Below, in pieces: positions 44,922-55,412 of a stretch of 64,000 nucleotides of DNA. The DNA is from CAVSEK01 sp963726975. GTDB taxonomy: Bacteria > Actinomycetota > Actinomycetes > Mycobacteriales > SCTD01. The stretch lies in NCBI GenBank assembly GCA_963726975.1, contig CAVSEK010000001.1:186001-250000 (forward strand). The letters are read 5' to 3'. The notes under the pieces were generated by a model. The model made no database searches, had not been told where the DNA came from, and saw nothing but the letters and a program-made list of their open reading frames with translations. The first letter of the stretch is position 1; the number at the start of each line of letters is the position of its first letter. Both the position numbers and the translations under genes were made by a program.

Positions 44922-45728
44922 CTAGCTCGTGACGTCCTTGGTCATGAAGTTGGCCCATGCCGCCGACAGCAGCACGCCGATGTAGACCGCCTGCAGCGCC
45001 ACCCCGCGCCCGATGTCGCGGTAGGCCACCGGCTCGCGGAAGAAGTCGATGAAGGCCAACCAGTAGCGGGTCGGCAGGTAGGGCTGCACGCTGCTCGCGG
45101 CGTCCAGCCCGACGAGCACGCCGCTGGTGATGAGCGCCGCGATGGCGCCCAGCGAGGCGGCCAGCGGGCTGTCGGTGACGGTCGACAGGAACAGCGCGAT
45201 CGAGGCGACGCCGAGCATCGACCAGCCGACGTACGCGATGGCGAGCACCGTGCGCAGCGTCGCCTGCGACGTCGACAGGTCCGGCCCCGACAGGGACGCG
45301 ACGGCGGGCTGGGTGCCGAACAGCCGGGTGCCGACGACGTACGCGCTCGTGCTCACCGCGGCGACCGCGAGCAGGCAGAAGACCATCACCGACACGAGCT
45401 TGGCGACGAGCAGGCGGGTGCGGCCGACGGGACGCACGAGCAGGTAGCGCAGCGTGCCGCCCTGCGCCTCCCCCGCGATCGCGTCGCCGGCGATGAGCGA
45501 CACGGCGACCGGCAGGAACAGCGGCAGCACGATCGCCAGCGCCGCGGCGGGGAACAGGGCGCCGTTCTGCAGCACGGCCGACAGGAACGCCGGGCCGGTG
45601 CCGGGGCGCGGCGCGACGCCGCTGGTCTTGAGGAACACCGCGACGACGGTGGGCAGCAGGCACAGCAGCGCGACCATCACCCAGGTGCGGGGGCGGCGCA
45701 GCATCTTGCTGAGCTCGACGGCGATCAC
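44922..45728 (-). CDS. ABC-2-type transporter permease
   Basis: A 268-residue membrane protein with six predicted segments (WVMVALLCLLPTVVAVFL, ALAIVLPLFLPVAVSLIAGD, VFCLLAVAAVSTSAYVVG and others). GEAQGGTLRYLLVRPVGRTRLLVAK is the conserved cytoplasmic loop of NatB/YhfC-type ABC-2 permeases, which contacts the ATPase. GTG 45728 overlaps the end of the ATPase gene by 4 bases. With that gene it forms an exporter; the substrate (lipid, antibiotic or ion) is unknown. Confidence 0.9.
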   Translation of the reverse strand: MIAVELSKMLRRPRTWVMVALLCLLPTVVAVFLKTSGVAPRPGTGPAFLSAVLQNGALFPAAALAIVLPLFLPVAVSLIAGDAIAGEAQGGTLRYLLVRPVGRTRLLVAKLVSVMVFCLLAVAAVSTSAYVVGTRLFGTQPAVASLSGPDLSTSQATLRTVLAIAYVGWSMLGVASIALFLSTVTDSPLAASLGAIAALITSGVLVGLDAASSVQPYLPTRYWLAFIDFFREPVAYRDIGRGVALQAVYIGVLLSAAWANFMTKDVTS

Positions 45729-46630
45729 GCGCTCACCCGGTCGCTGCTGTCGCTGGTCATCGCGAGCACGGTGTCCTCCAGGGTGCGCCGCTCGGGCTGC
45801 AGGGCGCGCACGCGCACGCCCGCCTCGACGAGGCGGACGTTGAGCGCGGCGGGGTCGCCGCCCCAGACGACGAGCCGGTCGCCGTCGACGTGCTCGACCT
45901 CGCGGTCGAGCAGCCGGCAGGCGCGGGCGACGTCGGGGGTGTGCAGCACGGTGCGGCCGGTCGGGGCCTGCAGCGCCGCCAGGTCGTCCTGCACGACGAG
46001 CCGGCCCCGGTCGAGCACGCCGACGCGGGTGCACAGCGCCTCGATCTCGGACAGCAGGTGGCTGGACAGGAAGACCGTCGTGCCCTGCGCGTTGAGCGCG
46101 AGCAGCAGGTCCCTCATCTCCCGGATCCCCTGCGGGTCCAGGCCGTTGGTCGGCTCGTCGAGCACGAGCAGCCGGGGCCGGCGCAGCAGCGCGCCCGCGA
46201 TCCCGAGGCGCTGCCGCATGCCCAGGCTGTAGGCCTTGACCGGACGGGAGTCGACGCCGGCCAGCCCGACCTGCTCGAGCACCTCCCCGACCCGCTGCCT
46301 GCGGCTGCGGCGGGGGCCGCCCCGGCCGGCCGCGTCGGCCAGGGCCAGGTTGGCCCGCCCGGACAGGTGGCCGTACGCCGCCGGCCCCTCCACGAGCGCG
46401 CCGACCTGCGGCAGCACGCTGCGCACCTTCGGGCTGCCGAGCAGCTCGACCTCGCCGGAGGTGGGCAGCACGAGCCCGAGCAGCATCCGCACGGTCGTCG
46501 TCTTGCCCGAGCCGTTGGGGCCGAGGAAGCCGTAGCGGTCGCCCTCGCCGACCTCGAGGTCGACGGCGTCGACCGCCGTGAGCCGCCCGTAGCGCTTGGT
46601 CAGCGCCCGGGTGCGGATGACGGCGGTCAC
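45725..46630 (-). CDS. ABC transporter ATP-binding protein (drug/lipid exporter type)
   Basis: A 301-residue ATPase. Walker A FLGPNGSGKTTTV, Q-loop region LPQVGALVEGPAAY, signature YSLGMRQRLGIA (LSGGQ-like, as usual in ABC-2 systems), Walker B LLVLDEPTNGLDP, H-loop FLSSHLLSE. The C-terminal 80 residues form the usual extension. GTG 46630 overlaps the RseB-like gene's stop (GTGA), and its end overlaps the permease start, so all three are one operon. Confidence 0.95.
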   Translation of the reverse strand: MTAVIRTRALTKRYGRLTAVDAVDLEVGEGDRYGFLGPNGSGKTTTVRMLLGLVLPTSGEVELLGSPKVRSVLPQVGALVEGPAAYGHLSGRANLALADAAGRGGPRRSRRQRVGEVLEQVGLAGVDSRPVKAYSLGMRQRLGIAGALLRRPRLLVLDEPTNGLDPQGIREMRDLLLALNAQGTTVFLSSHLLSEIEALCTRVGVLDRGRLVVQDDLAALQAPTGRTVLHTPDVARACRLLDREVEHVDGDRLVVWGGDPAALNVRLVEAGVRVRALQPERRTLEDTVLAMTSDSSDRVSA

Positions 46631-47722
46631 CGGCGGCGGTCCGTGCGCGGCGGCGGGTCGCGGCGCAGCGCGGCGAGCGCGTCGTCGAGCACCTGCTGCG
46701 GCACCGAGCCGACGAGCAGGTAGGTCCGCCGCGGGTCGGTGCCGACCAGGGCGTTGACCAGGGGCGTGGACAGCCGCGGGCCGCCGACCGCCTCCAGGCG
46801 GCTGCTCAGCCGGGCGGCGACGTCGCGGGGCAGCGGGACGACGACGAAGGAGGAGAAGCCGGCGCCGTACGTCCCGACCCCCCGGGCGCGCTCGAGCCCG
46901 GCGACGACCTGTCGCCGGCGGCCGGCCAGCTCGTCCGGGAGCAGGTAGGGCACCGCGCGGTCGACCTCGGCGGCGATGTCGGGGGCCTGGTCGGTGCTGA
47001 CGTCCGCGCCGTACGGCGTCTCGAAGCGGGTCCGCTCGGCGGCCGGGGTGCTGCGGTCGAGGTCGAGCAGCAGGCTGGTGAGCACGGGCTGCTCCTGCCC
47101 GCGGGCGCGCACCTCCACCTGCAGGGCGAGCCCGGTCCGCGGGTCGACCCACAGGTCGACCCGGTCGACGGTGCTGGTGGCGGGGTCGCGGGGGACGACG
47201 CGCAGGCCAGCGGCGGAGACCCCCGCGACGCGGCGCGAGGGCGTGCGCGACAGCACCGCGTCGGGCGCGGCGGCGAGGCGGCGGCCCAGCACCGGCGCGA
47301 CGAGGTCGCTCGCCCGCGGCAGGCGCACCGGCAGCTCGCCGAACAGCTCCTCGACCGTGCGGTCGGCGCTGGTCCACGTCGTGGTGCGCCGGCCCTGCGA
47401 CGACGACGTCCTGCTCGCCGCTGACCCGCTGCTCGTCGACCCGCCAGGCGTCCGGCGCGCGCCACCAGACGCGGGTGCGGGTCGTGCCGCCGAGCAGCGC
47501 CGGCAGGTCGCCGAGGTCGCGCACGTCAGGCAGGGCGAGGCCGGCGCGGCTCTCCGAGGTGCCCGACCAGGCGACGGACGCGCTGGCGCGCACCCGGTCG
47601 CGCAGCTGCGGCGCGGTCAGGCCGCTGCTGCCGGCGGGCAGCGCGCCGACGGCGGTCGGCAGGGCGGCGAGCACGGCGACGACGGCCGCGACCGCGACCC
47701 ACCTCCACCCCGGTCTGCGCAC
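46627..47722 (-). CDS. exported LolA/RseB-fold protein, one frameshift
   Basis: About 364 residues after correction. GTG 47722 gives MRRPGWRWVAVAAVVAVLAALPTAVGALPAG, a signal peptide or anchor. The body resembles the lipoprotein-carrier/MucB-RseB fold (LRDRVRASASVAWSGTSESRAGLALPDVRDLGDLPALLGG; VDLWVDPRTGLALQVEV). One extra G near 47394 breaks the frame; removing it gives VAGRRTTTWTSADRTVEELFGELPVRLP. In known members this fold binds lipids or senses envelope stress. Being first in an operon with an ABC-2 exporter, it may hand lipids to or regulate the transporter. Confidence 0.75.
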
Positions 47723-47779
47723 TGACTGTCCGACGCGCGGCGCGGGCGTGGTGTTCCCGGCGCCGGGCAGGACGGGGGC

Positions 47780-48356
47780 ATGGAGCTCGCGCGCACCGCC
47801 CGCCTCGACGTGCTCGTCGAGGGCTACGCCCGCATGCCGCACGTCGCCGGGACCGTCTCGCTGGTGCGCGACGCCGGCCGCGTGGTCGTCGTCGACCCCG
47901 GGATGGTCGAGCGCCGCGAGCTGATCGTCGACGCGCTGGCGCGCCCTCGGCGTACGGCCCGGGGACGTCACCGACGTCGTCATCAGCCACCACCACCCCG
48001 ACCACACGCTCAACGTCGCGCTGTTCCCCGTCGTCCCGGTGCACGACGTCCAGGCGGTGTACGAGGGCGACGTGTGGACGAGCCGCCCCGCCGACGGCGT
48101 GCTCCTCACGCCCGCGGTCGGGCTGCTCGCCACGCCGGGGCACACCCCGCAGGACCTCACCACGCTGGTGGGCACGCCCGACGGCGTCGTCGCGCTCACC
48201 CACCTGTGGTGGACCGCCGAGGGCCCGGAGGACGACCCGTACGCCCCGGACCGCGAGCAGCTGCGGGCGCAGCGCGAGCGGGTCCTCGACCTGGCGCAGC
48301 GCGTCGTGCCGGGCCACGGGTCGCCCTTCACCCCCGGGCCGGCCACGCCGCGCTGA
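47780..48356 (+). CDS. metallo-beta-lactamase-fold hydrolase, one frameshift
   Basis: About 191 residues after removing one extra C near 47952. The first part is LDVLVEGYARMPHVAGTVSLVRDAGRVVVVDPGM. The corrected frame then reads ARLGVRPGDVTDVVISHHHPDHTLNVALFP, supplying the H-x-H-x-D-H metal motif, followed by LLATPGHTPQDLTTLV (second-site His) and VVPGHGSPF (final His). It is a small MBL-domain protein similar to MBLAC1-type hydrolases; substrate unknown. The stop converges on the cyclase gene with 3 bases between, inside a small hairpin (48352-48364). Confidence 0.8.
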
Positions 48357-48359
48357 GGC

Positions 48360-51300
48360 TCAGCCGGGCAGGACCGCCGGCTCCCGTCGCTGGCGCAGCG
48401 CGTCGACCGCGTCGAGCCAGCGACGGCCCGCCCCGGCGCGGCGCAGCACCGGCTCGGCCTCGTCGAGCACCTGGCGGGCCGCGGCCGCGTCCCCGGCCGC
48501 CAGCAGCGCCTGCGCCAGCTCGACCCGCACGACCGCCGCCCAGAGCACCGCACCCATGGCGTCGAGCCCGGCGACGGCGCAGCGCAGCCCGGGCGCCGGG
48601 TCGGGCGAGAGCATCGCCCGGCCGCGCTGCAGGTGGGCGTCGAGCAGCCGGTAGCGCTGCCCGTGCGGCAGCGGCTCCAGCAGCGCCGTCACCTCCTCGA
48701 GCCGGTCGAGGTCGCCGGCGGCGAGCAGCACGTCGCACGCGAGGGCGTAGAGCAGCGGCAGGTCCTCGTGCGCCAGACCGGGGGTCGCGGCCCGTCTCAC
48801 CCCGGACGCCGCGAGCCCTGCCGCCGCGTCGAGGTCGCGCGGGGCGGTCTCGACCGCCGCGGTGAGCGCGTCCCAGCCGGCGGTGAGCTCGTCCAGGACG
48901 TCCGCGCCGGGCGCGCGGGGCAGCAGCACCGACGGGTCGCCGGTGTGCCAGGACAGCACGGCGCTGCTCAGCGCGGTGTAGGCCTGCCAGTCGGCGGGCC
49001 GTTCCTCGTCGTCCTCGGCGAGCGTCCGGCGGGCCAGGTCCGGTTCGCCGCCGAGGACGGCCCCGAGCACGGTGGCGCCGACGGTCGCCGGGCTGCGGAT
49101 GCCGAGCAGGGCCTCGCCGCGCAACGCCGCCTGCAGGCTCGCGCGGGCGGCCGGGACGTCCTCCGGCAGCAGCGTCACACCGGTGTTGACCCGCGCCGCG
49201 ACGCCCGCCTTGTCGCGCTCGTCGAGGGCGGTCACCACGTGCTGGCGCAGCACGAGGTTGAGCCGGCGGTAGCCCGCGACCGAGGCCCACGTCGAGACGG
49301 TGTCGAGGACGAAGGCGAAGTCGCGGTCGGTGCCGTACCGCTCGGCGTCGTGCAGCGCGCCGAGCGCCGCCTCGCCGGCCCGGTGCGCGTCGCCGGTGAA
49401 CTGCTGCTCGACGGCCACCAGCCGCGCAGCGGTCAGGCTCAGCTCGAGGCGGTCCGGTCGCCCCACCGTCCGCGCCAGCACGTCGTCGAGGTCGGCGAGG
49501 ACCGCGGGGCTGCGGTCCCCCAGCCCGGTCGCGACCTCGGCGCGCCGCAGCCGCAGGCGCAGGACCGCCTCCTCGTCGCCCGCCCGCTCGGCCGCCGCGA
49601 GCCCGGTGACGATGAGCTCCGCCGCCCGGGTGAGCAGACCCGCGGAGCGGGCGACGGCGGCCGCCCGGGCGCAGGCCCGCGCCACGACGGCGTCGTCGGG
49701 CGCGAGGGCGATGAGCCGCTCGTCGTGCGACACCGCGTCCTCCGGTGCCCCGACGTCGGCCGCGTGGCGGGCGGCCTGCTCCAGCAGCGCCACCGCCCGG
49801 TCCCGCAGCGCGGGCACGTCGGGGTCGTCCGGCACCGCGGCCGCGGCGTCCAGGACGTGCTCGACGAGGACCCCGGAGATCGCCTCGGCCTCGGGCAGCC
49901 CGGCCAGGTGGTCCACCACCGCGAGGTGCCGGGCCTTGCGGTCGCGCCGGGACAGCGAGTCGTACGACACCCCCCGCAGCAGCGCCTGCACGAAGCGCAG
50001 CTGGCCCCGCTCGGAGGACCGCGGGTCCAGGTCGACGGTGAGGATCTCCTTGCGCCGCAGCTCCTCCAGCACCGGGTCCAGGTCGGTCCCGGCGGGGGTC
50101 AGCACCTCCAGCCCGGCCCGGGTGAACGACAGGCCCAGCACGCTGGCGTCCTGCACCACCCGGCGCTCGACGGGGGTGAGCACGTCGAGCCGGGCGGCGA
50201 GCAGCGCCTGCAGGCTGGCGGGAGGCGCGAGGTCGGCCAGCGAGAGCCGCGACGCTGCCTCGGCGTCGACGACGTAGCGGCCACCGCGGGGCACGACCAC
50301 GTCGCGGTCGATGAGCGAGCGCACCGTCTCGACCGCGTACAGCGGGATGCCGTCCGCCCGGGCGACGAGCTCGTCGCGCAGCGCGCCCGGCAGGTCGGCG
50401 ACCAGCCCGTCGAGCAGCCGGCACATCACCGGGTCGGGCAGCGGGTCCAGGAACACGGTCGCCGACCGGCGGCCCGCGCCGATCCCCGCGCGGCGCTGCG
50501 CGACCTCGGGGCGGGCGAGCGCCAGGACGAGCACCGGTCCGCGGGCCGCGTCGAGCAGGTGGTCCAGGAAGGCGAAGAAGCCGTCGTCGGCCCACTGCAG
50601 GTCCTCCACGACGCAGGTCACCGAGGACCCGTCCGACGTGAGGGCCTCGAGGAACCCGCGCCAGCAGGCGAACAGGTCGGCCTGCTCGAAGACCGCGTCG
50701 GTCAGCCCCAGCAGGGCCAGCAGCCGGGGGCGCAGGACGCCGCGCTCCCGCTCGTCCGGCACGGCGACCGCGAGCCGCGCGTCGAGCGCCTCACGGGTCG
50801 CCGCCTCGTCGTCGGCGCCGACGCGCAGCAGGGACCGCACCAGCTCGGCGACGACCCGGCCCGCCACGCCCTGGCCGTACGACAGGCACCGCGCCCGCAT
50901 CCACCACGTCGACGCGGTCGTGATGGCGTCGAGGTACTTCTCGAACTCCCACGCCAGCCGCGACTTGCCGATCCCCGGGTCGCCGACGACGAGCACGAGG
51001 CGGGCGCGGCGCTCCTCGGTGGTGCTGTGGAACAGCTCCTTGACCATGCGCAGCTCGCGGTCGCGACCGACGAACGGCGCCTCCAGCCCGTCGACCCGCG
51101 ACTCCCCACCCACCCCACCGGTCGTGCGCAGCACCCGGAACAGCTCCACCGGCACCGCCTTGCCCTTGAGCGCGTGGCCGCCGACGGGCTCGAAGGCCAG
51201 CGCCGCGGTGGTCAGCGAGCGGGTGGTGTCGTCGACCCACACCTCCCCCGGCCCCGCCACCGACTGCACCCGCGCCGCCGTGTTCACCGCGTCCCCCGCG

Positions 51301-51869
51301 ACCATCCCCTCCCCGACCGCCCCCAGCGTCACCGCCACCTGCCCGGTCGTCACCCCCGCCCGCAGCACCAGACCCTCGATGCCCAGCTCCCCACCCAACG
51401 CCGACACCGCGCTCACCAGGTCCAGCGCCGCCCGCACCGCCAGCTCCGCATCGTCCTCCCGCACCGCCGGCACACCCCACACCGCGAACACCGCATCACC
51501 GATGAACTTCTCCACCACCCCGCCGTAGCGCTCCACCACCTCCCGCGCCCGCACGAAGTACGCCGACAACAACTCCCGCACCGCCTCCGGATCACGCCCC
51601 TCCGAGATCGGCGTGAACCCCACCAGGTCCGCGAACAACGACGACACCAACCGCCGCTCCGCCACCGGCGCAGGAGGCGACACGGGGGGCAGGGCCGGGG
51701 CGACCGCCGGCGGGGGTGCGCTCCCGACGGGCGCGCCGCAGGTCGTGCAGAACCGGCTGCCGGTCAGCAGCGCGCCGCACGAGCCGCACGCCAGCGCCTG
51801 CGCGGCCCCGCACTCGCCGCAGAACCGCGCACCGGCCGGCAGCACGGCGGCGCACGCGGAGCAGCTCAT
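48360..51869 (-). CDS. zinc-ribbon/class III nucleotidyl cyclase/AAA-ATPase/TPR regulator, copy A
   Basis: A 1169-residue multidomain protein. Residues 1-50 form a double zinc ribbon (CSACAAVLPAGARFCGECG, CGSCGALL...FCTTCG). Residues about 70-245 are a class III adenylate/guanylate cyclase domain with both metal aspartates (FADLVGFTPI and KFIGDAVFAVWG) and the transition-state Asn/Arg pair (NTAARV). An AAA/STAND-like ATPase follows (Walker A GDPGIGKSRLAW; VVEDLQWADD). The C-terminal 550 residues are helical TPR-like repeats. ATG 51869 overlaps the stop of copy B (ATGA). Signal and product (cAMP or cGMP) are not predictable. Confidence 0.92.
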   Translation of the reverse strand: MSCSACAAVLPAGARFCGECGAAQALACGSCGALLTGSRFCTTCGAPVGSAPPPAVAPALPPVSPPAPVAERRLVSSLFADLVGFTPISEGRDPEAVRELLSAYFVRAREVVERYGGVVEKFIGDAVFAVWGVPAVREDDAELAVRAALDLVSAVSALGGELGIEGLVLRAGVTTGQVAVTLGAVGEGMVAGDAVNTAARVQSVAGPGEVWVDDTTRSLTTAALAFEPVGGHALKGKAVPVELFRVLRTTGGVGGESRVDGLEAPFVGRDRELRMVKELFHSTTEERRARLVLVVGDPGIGKSRLAWEFEKYLDAITTASTWWMRARCLSYGQGVAGRVVAELVRSLLRVGADDEAATREALDARLAVAVPDERERGVLRPRLLALLGLTDAVFEQADLFACWRGFLEALTSDGSSVTCVVEDLQWADDGFFAFLDHLLDAARGPVLVLALARPEVAQRRAGIGAGRRSATVFLDPLPDPVMCRLLDGLVADLPGALRDELVARADGIPLYAVETVRSLIDRDVVVPRGGRYVVDAEAASRLSLADLAPPASLQALLAARLDVLTPVERRVVQDASVLGLSFTRAGLEVLTPAGTDLDPVLEELRRKEILTVDLDPRSSERGQLRFVQALLRGVSYDSLSRRDRKARHLAVVDHLAGLPEAEAISGVLVEHVLDAAAAVPDDPDVPALRDRAVALLEQAARHAADVGAPEDAVSHDERLIALAPDDAVVARACARAAAVARSAGLLTRAAELIVTGLAAAERAGDEEAVLRLRLRRAEVATGLGDRSPAVLADLDDVLARTVGRPDRLELSLTAARLVAVEQQFTGDAHRAGEAALGALHDAERYGTDRDFAFVLDTVSTWASVAGYRRLNLVLRQHVVTALDERDKAGVAARVNTGVTLLPEDVPAARASLQAALRGEALLGIRSPATVGATVLGAVLGGEPDLARRTLAEDDEERPADWQAYTALSSAVLSWHTGDPSVLLPRAPGADVLDELTAGWDALTAAVETAPRDLDAAAGLAASGVRRAATPGLAHEDLPLLYALACDVLLAAGDLDRLEEVTALLEPLPHGQRYRLLDAHLQRGRAMLSPDPAPGLRCAVAGLDAMGAVLWAAVVRVELAQALLAAGDAAAARQVLDEAEPVLRRAGAGRRWLDAVDALRQRREPAVLPG
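51215..51705. repeat. 491-bp near-identical block (copy 1) over the cyclase domain
   Basis: Identical to 54720-55210 except for one base in the codon after CTCGAT. It encodes the cyclase domain. Its codons (GAT, GGT, GTG, CCG) differ from the GAC/GGC/GTC-biased flanks, so it looks homogenised by gene conversion and possibly imported. Confidence 0.9.
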
Positions 51870-54800
51870 GCCCCGGCCGCCAGCAGCGTCGTGCGGCGCA
51901 GGGCGCCCGCGCGGTCCAGCAGCCGCGGGGCGGCGCCCGTGGCCCGCAGCGCGCCCTCGGCGGCGTCGAGCACGCGCGCGGCGCCGTCCCCGTCCCCCGC
52001 CGCGGCGAGCGCCTCGGCCTGCTCGAGCCGTACGGCGGCGGCCCACAGCACGACCCCCATCTCCTCGAGCTGGTCGGCGGCGGCGCGCAGGCCGGGCGCC
52101 GCGTCGGCGGACAGGTGGGCCTGCGCGCGCACCAGGTGCGCGGCCACGAGCCGGGAGCGGTGCCCCCGCGGCAGCGGGGCGAACAGCTCGGCCAGTCGCC
52201 GTACGGCGTCGAGGTCGCCGGCCGCGAGAGCCAGGTCGAGGGCGAGCCCGAGCACCAGCGGCAGGTCCTCCTGCGCCAGGCCGAGCTCGGCGCCGTGGCG
52301 GACGGCCTGCTCGCCGAGCGACGCGGCGCGCGAGGGGTCGTCGGGCCACGCCTCGACCGCCTGCACGATGCTCGCCCAGCACCGGGAGAAGGAGTCCGGC
52401 GGGGCTCCGGGAGGTGCCGGGCTCGGTGGCGTGGCGGTCTGCCCGGAGTGCCAGGTGAGCAGCGCCGCGGACATCCGCTGGTACAGGGCCCACAGGGGCA
52501 GCGGGTTCGGCTGGGCCTGCGCCAGCAGGGCCCGGGCGCGCGCCGGGTTGCCCAGCAGGACCTCGGCGGTCACGCGGTGGTCGGGCATCGACTCCTGCAG
52601 CAGGCCGAGGTCCGCGGCGAGCCGCACGGCGCGTTCGGCGTGGTCCCGCGCCCGGCGCGGGTCGTCGGACATCTCCGCCGCTGCGGCGTTGAGGTGCGCC
52701 ACGGGCGTGGCCGGGCTGCGCTCGTCGAGGTCGGGCGATCCACGGCGCACGACCGTGGCGAGCCGACGGTGACCGGCGATGCCGGTCCAGAGCGTGAAGA
52801 GCTCCAGCAGGGCGGCGAACTGCCGGTCGTCCCCGAACCGCTCGGTGTCGTCCAGCGCGAGGAGCGCGGCTGCCCGCAGAGCGGTCGTCCCCCCGACCGC
52901 TGCTCCACGAGCCCGATCGTGCGCGCGGCCCGCAGGGTGAGGTCGAGCCGGTCCTCGCGCCCGCTGCTGGCGGCCAGGACCTCCTGCAGCTCGGGCAGGA
53001 CGGCGGCCACCGCCCCCTCGTCGAACGTCACCTCGGTCTCGGCGAGGGCGGCCCGGAACCGCAGGACCTCGGTCTCGTCGCCGAGCTGCCGAGCCGCTTC
53101 GAGCCCCTGCTCCCCCAGCCGCCGGCAGGTCGAGGAGGGGTGGCCCAGGCGGATGGCGAGGTCCCAGGCCGGCCCGCAGGCCCGGACCACGCTGCGGTCG
53201 TCCGGCGCGAGAGCGAGCACGCGCAGCAGGTGGGCGAGCGCGTCGCCGGGAGCGCCGACCTCCGTCGCGTGCCGGGCCGCGTGCTCGAGCAGCGCGATCC
53301 CGCGCTCCCGCAGCACCGCCACGTCGCCGTCGTCGGCCACCGCGGCGGCCGCGTCCAGGACGTGCTCGGCGAGCACGCCGGCCAACGCGTCGGCCTCCGG
53401 CAGTCCTGCGAGGTGGTCCACCACCGCCAGGTGCCGGGCCTTGCGGTCGCGCCGGGACAACGAGTCGTACGACACCCCCCGCAGCAGGGCCTGCACGAAG
53501 CGCAGCTGGCCCCGCTCGGAGGACCGCGGGTCCAGGTCGACGGTGAGGATCTCCTTGCGCCGCAGCTCCTCCAGCACCGGGTCGAGGTCGCTCCCGACCG
53601 GGGTGAGCGACTCCAGCCCGGCCCGCGTGAAGGACAGGCCCAGCACGCTGGCGTCCTGCACGACCCGGCGCTCCAGCGGCGTCAGCGCGTCCAGGCGGGC
53701 GGCGAGCAGCGCCTGCAGGCTGGCCGGCGGTGCGAGGTCGGCCAGCGTCAGCCGCGCCGCGGCGTCCGCGTCGACGACGTAGCGGCCACCGCGCGGCACG
53801 ACGACGTCGCGGTCGATGAGCGAGCGGACCGTCTCGACGGCGTACAGCGGGATGCCGTCCGCCCTCGCCACCAGCTCGTCGCGCAGCGCACCCGGCAGGT
53901 CGGCGACCAGCCCGTCGAGCAGCCGGCACATCACCGGGTCGGGCAGCGGGTCCAGGAACACGGTGGTGGAGCGGCGTCCGGCGCCGGTGCCGGACCGCCG
54001 CTGCGCGACCTCGGGCCGGGCGAGGGCCAGCACGAGCACCGGCGCGCGCGCCGCGTCGAGCAGGTGCTCCAGGAAGGCGAAGAACCCGTCGTCGGCCCAC
54101 TGCAGGTCCTCGACGAGCAGCGTGACCGAGGACCCGTCCGACGTGAGGGCCTCGACGAACCCCCGCCAGCAGGCGAACAGGTCGGCCTGCTCGAAGACCG
54201 CATCGCTCAGCCCCAGCAGCGCCTCGAGCCGAGGCCGCAGCACGGCCCGCTCGGCGGCGTCCGGCACCGACCGCTCCAGGCGCGACCCCAGCGCCTCGCG
54301 CAGGCCGGCGTCGTCGTCGGCGCCGACGCGCAGCAGGGAGCGCACCAGCTCGGCGACGACCCGCCCGGCGACGCCCTGGCCGTACGACAGGCACCGCGCC
54401 CGCATCCACCACGTCGTCGCGGACTGGACGGCGCCGAGGTACTTCTCGAACTCCCACGCCAGCCGCGACTTGCCGATCCCCGGGTCGCCGACGACGAGCA
54501 CCAGGCGCGCCCGCTGGTCGTCGTACGTCGCGTGGAAGAGCTCCTTGACCATGCGCAGCTCGCGGTCGCGACCGACGAACGGCGCCTCCAGCCCGTCGAC
54601 CCGCGACTCCCCACCCACCCCACCCGTGGTCCGCAGCACCCGGAACAGCTCCACCGGCACCGCCTTGCCCTTGAGCGCGTGCGTGCCGGCCGGCTCCACC
54701 GCGAAGGCGGCGGTGGTGAGCGAGCGGGTGGTGTCGTCGACCCACACCTCCCCCGGCCCCGCCACCGACTGCACCCGCGCCGCCGTGTTCACCGCGTCCC

Positions 54801-55359
54801 CCGCGACCATCCCCTCCCCGACCGCCCCCAGCGTCACCGCCACCTGCCCGGTCGTCACCCCCGCCCGCAGCACCAGACCCTCGATCCCCAGCTCCCCACC
54901 CAACGCCGACACCGCGCTCACCAGGTCCAGCGCCGCCCGCACCGCCAGCTCCGCATCGTCCTCCCGCACCGCCGGCACACCCCACACCGCGAACACCGCA
55001 TCACCGATGAACTTCTCCACCACCCCGCCGTAGCGCTCCACCACCTCCCGCGCCCGCACGAAGTACGCCGACAACAACTCCCGCACCGCCTCCGGATCAC
55101 GCCCCTCCGAGATCGGCGTGAACCCCACCAGGTCCGCGAACAACGACGACACCAACCGCCGCTCCGCCACCGGCGCAGGAGGCGACACGGGGGGCAGGGC
55201 CGGGGCGACCAGGGTCAGCGGCGTCCCGCACTCGCTGCAGAACCGCCCGCCGGCCACGGGCGCGCCGCAGCCGGGGCACGAGGCCGCGGCCGGCGTCCCG
55301 CACTCGCTGCAGAACTTCGCCCCGGCAGCCAGGGCCGCTCCGCACGCCGAGCACGCCAT
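51866..55359 (-). CDS. zinc-ribbon/class III nucleotidyl cyclase/AAA-ATPase/TPR regulator, copy B, one frameshift
   Basis: Tandem paralogue of copy A, about 1164 residues after correction. ATG 55359 has GGAGGGG upstream. The double zinc ribbon (CSACGAALAAGAKFCSECG, CPGCGAPV...FCSECG) is followed by the same cyclase domain. The AAA domain has Walker A GDPGIGKSRLAW and LLVEDLQWADD. A missing C in the CCCCCC run at 52889-52894 shifts the frame inside the C-terminal helical part; restoring it gives VEQRSGGTTALRAAALLALDD and continues to 51866. The C-terminal regions of A and B diverge strongly while N-terminal parts stay close, suggesting different inputs to a common output. Confidence 0.88.
54720..55210. 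repeat. 491-bp near-identical block (copy 2) over the cyclase domain
   Basis: Partner of 51215-51705. Same orientation, 3.5 kb apart, 490 of 491 bases equal. Recombination between the two would delete one paralogue and the intervening DNA. Confidence 0.9.
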
Positions 55360-55412
55360 GCCGCTCCCCCTCCGCCGCCGTGCGCGGAGCATGACAGCCG
55401 CAGGCGTCCGCG

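Noticed and set aside
53025..53045. Third LexA box (CGAAC near 53025)
   Set aside because: Only the left half matches; the right half reads CCTCG, and it is inside a coding region.
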